Positions 57,359-64,000 of a stretch of DNA of 64,000 bases are shown piece by piece. The stretch is from Epiperipatus broadwayi (lineage: Eukaryota > Onychophora > Udeonychophora > Euonychophora > Peripatidae). Below the pieces are notes generated by a model. It did no database searches, was not told where the DNA came from, and saw only the letters and a program-made list of their open reading frames with translations. Position 1 is the first letter of the stretch; every line of letters begins with the position of its first letter. The stretch covers positions 6,391,176 through 6,455,175 of the forward strand of contig JAQFVV010012420.1 in assembly GCA_028023455.1 (NCBI GenBank), written 5' to 3'. Made by a program: the position numbers and the translations under genes.

Positions 57359-59895
57359 AAATATTTACTTAAAACCTGCTTAATTTAGAGAAGGAAGTTA
57401 TGACCAAACCACTATATAAAAGTATTTTGACTAAACCGTATTATATTTCACTAGTATATTAATTATTTTAATTAAAAAGTCTACTTAACTTGGAAAATAA
57501 ATGTTTATGAAGAAGCCACTGTATTAAATATTGTGCTGGGAAAACTCTGCTTAAGTTGGAAAAGAAGAATGTGTAATTAACTGCTATATTAAAATAATTA
57601 CTTGCATTAAATAAAATGAAAAACCAAAGTAGTGCTGTAGAAAATGTTAAAACTGTCCTGTCAATTATATGTTTGATAATTTGTGAAATAATGGTCATTC
57701 ATTTAACATTTTGTGCATGAATGAAGTCTTTAAGGAAGGAAGAAAAAAAACTGTCACTGCAAATGCGTCTTTTTGAATTATATTGCCAGTGTTTGGAGAA
57801 ACATACTTACTTGTTGTATTTATTTGCTATTAAATCAGGAGCTGTGCAAGATTAAGAACTTTATTTTTTATTTTATTTTTTATAAAAAAAGATTTTGGTA
57901 AAAGTTTATGCTTAGATTTAAGTTATACATTTACAACATATTATTATAGTATACTATTTTAAATATTAATTACTATTTTTTATATTTTACATGTTATGGT
58001 CTAGCGCTGCTTGTCAGAGGTTCATTTATTAGTATTAATGATGCTATATACTATACAATTATTTAGTATTAAGTTATTCTAAAGAATATTGCTTTATCCT
58101 TCATTATGAGAAGTATATTTTATAATGAATACTTAGATGTTTATGAAATATGATGCATATTTCTTATCCTTTTTATTGCTTAAGGCTACATTTATTCAGT
58201 CATGTTTGACAACTATATTATTACTTTATCAGTTTTATGCATCAGTTTAGTATTATGTTTATTGAGAGTTTTTAATTAATTCCTCTCTTGTATAAGTGAT
58301 ATATGTTATTTGACTATTGACATTTCCAATGTTTGCAAATTTTATTTCCACCTTGATGATTTAGAGATGAAGCTTGGCTCTCTCATTATTGTTGTATTAA
58401 AATAAATTAGATATTTTATAAGGAGATAGAGGGTTACACTCTCTGGTATCATTGATATTTTCTTTGAGTGATATATTTCTTGTGTTTTATGGTTGTAATT
58501 GTTGTGATTCATTCCCACTTACTATATAAGCCTAGAAACAAGAGTCCTAACACATTTTCTTGCCCTCAGAAAGTCGGCACATGTTTTGGGTCCATGCCAT
58601 CAATAGGTTTACTGCTTTATTCAGTTTTTTTCTCTTGGAAGTATCTTCTTTGTTGTATATTTACCACCATGTATGGGACATTGATATTTTAGCATGTTGT
58701 TATTTTGAAATCTATCATCCTTTCTTCAGGAGCTTTTAACTCCCTAAGTGTAGCTTGAGAGTTTTGATGTATAAATCTGTTTTGATGTATTTTACCAGCA
58801 CTACATGATATAAATCTGATAATAATTTATTCAAAATTTTAAAATTGTATTCTTTAGCCTAAATAAACAATATGCATCATTATCATCATCATCCAGAAGC
58901 AGGTCATTGCTGGATTGGTAAGATCTAAAGATCATTCAGGTTTACTCATTGTTAAGACAAATAGCATAGAATGTATGGGTGCATATGTGTAACATCTGAG
59001 AACAATTTAAACATTTAGTACAATTTCAACAATTAAAGACCATATAATTAATAAGTAATGTATAATTAGTAAAAGCTATAGATTATACAATTATAGAATT
59101 GTTTTAGAACATATATTTTATGCAGGAAGATATAACGCTTATACCATAAATTTATTAATAATTTAATAAAGTTCTATCATTTTAAAGGCACAGAATGTTT
59201 TATTGATAATAGTGATAAGTATTGAACTAAGAAGGATAATTTTTTTGTAATAATTTCTTCCTTACTTGTCCATTTAATCATAATTTGTGAATATTTAATT
59301 TATTTATTTAGTTTATGCAGTTAAATACATTTAAAATTGTAAAAGTATTATCCAGTAAGAAACTGCATTAGACTATTATAACAATGTTTTTTTAAATTCT
59401 TTTTGTAACAGACTTCCATGGTGTTTATGTTCATAAAATGTCTTTATTGTATAATAAATGTTATTTTGTTGTTAAGCCTTGTGTACTATTTCTATAATGT
59501 CTTGGTATTCATCAATCCATATCTAGAAATCTAAACATTGTGTAATTTATAATGCAAATAGTTTCGTGTTATTTATTCAGAGTGCAATCACATAAAAAAT
59601 TATTTAATGATAATGATTTTGCAGATATGAAGAATGCATTTGAAATAAAATATTCATTTATTCTATTGATCACTGTAAATTAAAACTGCAATTTATTTAA
59701 ATAAGATTATTTTTATAATCAATTATTATCTATTTCCATTTAATAAATTTATTTATGTTGTTGATGAATATTTTGTGTGGTCAAAAAATCTCTTTCCACT
59801 CTTGGTATTTGAATGCTGTTCTAGAAGAGAATTATATTATTCCAAATTTAGAGTTAGATACAATTTTGTTTTAATTACATTCTTTATTAAAAATT
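57359..59895. other. AT-rich intergenic DNA
   Basis: No supported gene or repeat. Short open frames (57468-57698, 58468-58692) show no domain or start context. Confidence 0.55.
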
Positions 59896-59898
59896 TTT

Positions 59899-59923
59899 AT
59901 CATCATCATCATCGTCATCATCA

Positions 59924-59979
<56 letters not shown>

Positions 59980-59989
59980 GTTGTTGTTG

Positions 59990-60023
<34 letters not shown>
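59899..60023. repeat. Compound trinucleotide microsatellite
   Basis: (ATC)n passes into (ATT)n, then (GTT)n, then (ATT)n again. It makes poly-Tyr/His frames on one strand and poly-Asn/Asp on the other; neither is a gene. Confidence 0.95.
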
Positions 60024-60880
60024 GTAGTAGACAGATATTAACTTGTAGACTGTGTATATCTTTGCTGTTTATCACTAGGATATCATTCATTTTATTAACA
60101 ACATTCCATAAAATAAAATATTGAGAAAATTTTAACATTAAAAATATAATATAGAAAAACCCTGAGATTACCATAATTTTTTAAAATAATAACTTATATC
60201 TATTGTCGAAGAAAGGCAAAATGGCATAAACAAATCAGTAAGATTGATAAAAGATGACTATTTTATTAAATGTGGAACTGATCATGGCAATAAGATGATG
60301 AAGGAGTTGAAGGTGTAAGAGTATATTTGAGAGTGAATAATAAAAAGGTTTTTATTATAAATAGAGAAATTGTTGTACCCTTGCTACTTTGTGATGTGTG
60401 TTATCAATATTGGGAGCTTTAAAAGTTTTGCAAGAGCGAGTTGAGGTTTCTCTTCTTCTTAAAATTTTATTTAGTTACACTTTATAATGTTTAGTGATTA
60501 TCTTTATTGTAATTATTATTGTAGCTCTCTTTACTCTTAGCATAAATTGTAGTAGCAAAAAACTCTTATTTTAGCCTGATAGCTCAATTATTTGTAATTT
60601 GTACCTGCTTGTTTTTGCACTTCTTTAGGTTAATATATATATAATAAATATTAAACAAAATAGAAAACTCTGCAATGTTATTGGAATAGTTAATGTTCAA
60701 GTATTTACCATATTTGGTTGATGATAAGACCAGTATAAAGTCTTGTAAATTATCTAATTAAAATGACATACTAATAATACAAAAGGATTTGAGCATGGTT
60801 CTTGGAATAATGCAGAATAATTTTCCTGATAGTAGTTATGCACTTTAATCACTTTAGATACTTAATATGTAACATGTAAC
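60024..60880. other. AT-rich intergenic DNA
   Basis: Nothing recognisable. Confidence 0.55.
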
Positions 60881-60882
60881 CA

Positions 60883-61068
60883 TGTAATTCATTTTGTTTT
60901 ATATATATATCCAAATGCATCATTTACCAAATAATAGTATCATAATCCTTTTCAATATCAGATTACAGTGTAATTCATTTCCTTTATATGTATATCCAAA
61001 TGTAGATTTCAATAAATAGTAATTCCTGTGTCATTTACCAAATAATATCATAATCCCTTTTAATATCA
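60883..61068. repeat. Imperfect tandem duplication
   Basis: GTAATTCATTT...TATATCCAAATG...CATTTACCAAATAATA...ATCATAATCC...AATATCAG occurs twice in tandem, the second copy with about 25 extra bases. No gene. Confidence 0.75.
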
Positions 61069-61069
61069 G

Positions 61070-62900
61070 GTATGAATTTATCCATTCATTTATTGCATTG
61101 TCCACAAACATTAATAACTTATATATTAATAATTCTGATATGCATATAATACATACATTTCCAATAGGTTGTGCGAAATAGACTATATCTGATAGATGGC
61201 ATCTTAATCTCATGATTAAAACTTGATATATTCAGATTTTCTATTTTCTTCTCCCTTTTCTTTTTAATACATAATCCTGATATTAAATGTTGAAATCTAA
61301 TTTAGTTTCTTACATGAAGCTGGTATTTTATTTTATTTATGATGGTTAAGATTTTATTCCTGGTATGCATGTGTTTTACTAGTTTTATACATGTACACTT
61401 TAAATTTGAATTGTAATTTGGTGAACATTTTGTTGAAAATAAGAATGAGTTTTATAATATGATAGAAGTCATGATTCTGTTGCTACGTGATTTTAATCTA
61501 CATCCTGGTCCACATAGAATATATGTCAATGCTGTTTGTTCTTAGCACTTCATGTTATACTGTTTTTTTATAAATGATTTTATAAATATGTGCATTGCTT
61601 CTAAATAAAATATATTGAACAAAATGTAAATTTCCAGATGGTTAAGAGAAGCGCATAAGCATATACAATCCAAGAAAGAATAAAAAAAAGTAATATAAAA
61701 GAATAATAAAGAACTTTTTTGATAATAGACTTCTATTTCTGTTGCTTTTTCAAAACAAACATATATAATGTCTTTTTTCTTCTTGGTATTCCATTTTACT
61801 CAACGATTTCATTCACTTACTGCTTCAAACAATTGTTGTAATGGTGGATTGATATAATTTTAAATATACACATACATACTTAAATTATTACATGCGACAT
61901 CAAACATATATGTTACTTATTAAGGTACAAATAGTGTTATTGTTTATTGTCCTTTTTTATATTAGTGATCTAAAATACAGTGCAACAAAATAAATAATTT
62001 CAGACGGATATTTCAATAATTAATTATTGATCAAAGATTAGTGCTTATAAGATGTATATATTGCTATCATTCACATCTTAAGCAAAATATGTTTTCTTCT
62101 TTTTAAATGTAACTTTGAGTCATATCTCACCTTGCTTTCAGATAATGGACTTGTCTAGATTCCTTTCTTATCGCAATTAGATTGAGCCTTCATAGCTGCT
62201 AACCAATGTGTATATAAAGACAACACAAAGCCAATAGCAAAAACAGGCTAATAGGCAATGGTTGCTCACTAAATTTGAATGTTTCTGTTAAGGTTGGGGA
62301 TCTGGCAATACATAGTCAGACTTTTTGAAGGGAAGGCAGAAAACAACTGTCAAACAGGAAAGATGGTTTACATTCTCCAGAGATCAACTGTTAAACATGA
62401 ATAACAATAACCTAATTCTCTATGTACAATCAAAGAAAACCCTGCTAACATGAACAGCAAGGATCGTTCTCTGGACTAAAGCTATTTAAAGTAAAGGTTA
62501 ATGCAGCAAGGCAAGTTGACATTTCAGGAAAGGAAGCTGCTACAACCAAAGCTGACTCAAGGCAAGGCTGGAAGACTCACTACACCTACTGACGATGCAG
62601 GTTGTCGAATATAGCTGGAAGTGGGTAGTGAAATCTATAACAGCATATACAATTTCTTTCCAACATTTCTTATTACAAATTAAGGGTATGTTTGTATCTA
62701 TATGTTATTAAAACGTACATATACTCGTTTGTGTTTCTATGAGTAATCCAGACTAAACACAACAGATTTCATGCAGTTTGACAAAATAAAATAAAAATTC
62801 CCCATGGATGGAAAAAAAGATTAAACAAATCTTGCCCACATAGGTCATTAGATTTTTTATATAATTGATAAAAATTGACCGGAAACATTATTGTTGTGTC
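61070..62900. other. Non-coding DNA, possible 5' region of the gypsy element
   Basis: No gene is supported. From about 62100 the sequence becomes less AT-rich, with TTTCAGATAATGGAC and GGGGATCTGG-containing stretches. It could belong to an LTR retroelement, but I found no matching pair of LTRs. Confidence 0.35.
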
Positions 62901-62939
62901 AATAAAAATCAATCGAGAGTGATTAGACTAGTAATAAAA

Positions 62940-64000
62940 AACCTACCCCCAGTGGGTTGATAGATTTTGTCTTTATCAAAAAGTAACAGTTACACAAACA
63001 GTAGCTTCTCAAATAAACATTAAAAGAATTCCTTCATTAGCATTAAAATGTGATTTTACAGAATTCCTTAACAAAGCTCATCGAGATCGTTTTATCCGTA
63101 AAATAAACAATCATAATCTTAGAGTCATGCTACTAATGATCCTGACATAAACTTTGCATTGACTTTATCTCAAACAACACAAGAAGAATCAACAGCTAGT
63201 CAAACAAACCCATTGAAAAAATAAATTACAATATTCAAAGTATGAGCAGAATACTGCATCGGTCAAGCATCCAGCTGACAGCTCAAAAAAATCAACAACA
63301 ATGAGTAAAAGCATTATTTACAAATGTAATAAATCAAAGCGCGCGCACATACACAGAATGTCAACACTGCTATAATGTGTGTACAAATTGCAAGCATGTT
63401 TGCCACATAAGAACTGCTTGTTTTAAAATGAAAGAAGTAGCAAACCAATGAATGGATGAATCCATTCCAAAAAGCAAAAAAGGCAATTTAAAGTCAAAAA
63501 ACAAATTGCCCGCATAAATAATGTAAAAAATAGTGAATCTGTTTTCAAAGACAGAGCTATCATTAATGATACACAGGTCACAATGGAACTGGACATAGGG
63601 TCTGCAGTGCCCATAGGATCCAACAAGACCTGGTCTATAGTTAATAAGAGTAAGACATGTCAGCTGCATCCCAGTAAAAAATCAATAATTGATTAATAGG
63701 GAAATCAAATAACACTCTTGGGACAGTCAAAGTTATGATCCCTAAGAAGACTGTATATTTGTCACTGATTGTAGCATCAGAAGAATATAGCAATTTACTA
63801 GGCCATGACCAGTTTAGTACTTAGGGTTTGCAATGACAAAAGTGAACCAGCTCACAAGTATAAGTAATTTAAAATGAATTTAGCCAGAAATAATTAATAA
63901 TCTGGGTTTGAACCCTAAAATAATGCACAAAACTATAAGTGCAAAAAGGTGATAGGTAATCATGTCCTATTCCATATATTCAAAAGCATCACCAAATGTG
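62940..64000 (+). pseudogene. Ty3/gypsy retrotransposon gag-protease, truncated by window edge
   Basis: From 62953 one frame gives WVDRFCLYQKV, then ALKCDFTEFLNKAHRDRFIR, the capsid signature of Ty3/gypsy Gag. After a frameshift comes DPDINFALTLSQ-like sequence. A CX2CX4HX4C zinc knuckle (CTNCKHVCHIRTAC) lies at 63380-63421. The protease follows: VTMELDIGSAVPIG at 63578-63620, with DIGSA where DTGSA is usual. After stops, GTVKVMIPKKTVYLSLIVAS and NLLGHDQF lie at about 63719-63815, the conserved second protease loop. Several stops and frameshifts mark it as defective. RT and integrase would lie beyond the window. Confidence 0.88.

Noticed and set aside
59775-60174. Poly-Tyr/His and poly-Asn frames
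   Set aside because: Translation of a trinucleotide microsatellite.
62140-62400. Possible gypsy integrase end (SDNG followed by a VGDLAIH-like segment)
   Set aside because: Isolated four-residue match, stops throughout, and the expected HPQSNG-type motif is absent.

Overview
The window is a very AT-rich piece of an animal (metazoan) nuclear genome, most likely an invertebrate. The evidence is a multi-exon gene with GT-AG introns of about 10 and 16 kb and a dense mixture of animal-type transposable elements: a CR1/Jockey-like LINE, Penelope-like elements, a BED-finger hAT transposase, a pogo/Tigger transposase, a Ty3/gypsy element and tRNA-derived SINEs. The species cannot be named from the sequence. 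No ribosomal RNA, CRISPR array or bacterial-style operon is visible.

Only one host gene is supported. Its last three recognisable exons (13434-13570, 23859-23964, 40302-41260, all + strand) encode the C-terminal half of a MAM domain, a long Ser/Thr-rich mucin-like stem, one transmembrane helix and a short cytoplasmic tail. Upstream exons lie outside the window or were not recognised. Almost everything else is intron, intergenic AT-rich DNA or mobile-element remains.

The most interesting signal is that two abundant repeat families, here called HHR-B and HHR-A, carry what look like type I hammerhead self-cleaving ribozymes: a CTGATGA box, a small stem II hairpin, GAAA, a two-base-pair stem III, an NUH cleavage triplet and a complementary stem I. 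The copies occur as tandem head-to-tail units about 445-453 bp apart and as inverted units. Two HHR-B insertions have 13 and 14 bp target-site duplications. This is the arrangement expected of retrozymes, small non-autonomous retroposons thought to depend on Penelope-like elements. Two Penelope-like copies with recognisable reverse transcriptase and GIY-YIG endonuclease segments lie in the same window, and one abuts an HHR-B/HHR-A chimera. A third foldback family (FB-D) has a degenerate version of the same fold.

Layout: 1-12.5 kb, AT-rich with a foldback relic and a 14-bp minisatellite; 12.5-17.9 kb, HHR-B foldback, first MAM exon, FB-D and FB-C foldbacks, and a TA-flanked DNA element carrying a nested HHR-B piece; 19.5-22.6 kb, hAT and LINE pseudogenes; 23-26.5 kb, HHR-B palindrome, second MAM exon and nested HHR-A/HHR-B; 27-28.5 kb, SINE, hairpin and hAT MITE; 29.25-32.0 kb, a 2.76-kb terminal-inverted-repeat element with internal tandem arrays and an unidentified open reading segment; 33.8-34.8 kb, second TA-type element; 38.8-40 kb, Penelope-like copy 1; 40.3-41.6 kb, last exon and 3' end of the gene; 45.3-46.2 kb, diverged HHR-B; 50.5-54.7 kb, SINE, Penelope-like copy 2, HHR-B/HHR-A array and Tigger transposase; 57.2 kb, SINE; 62.9-64 kb, gypsy gag/protease running off the edge.
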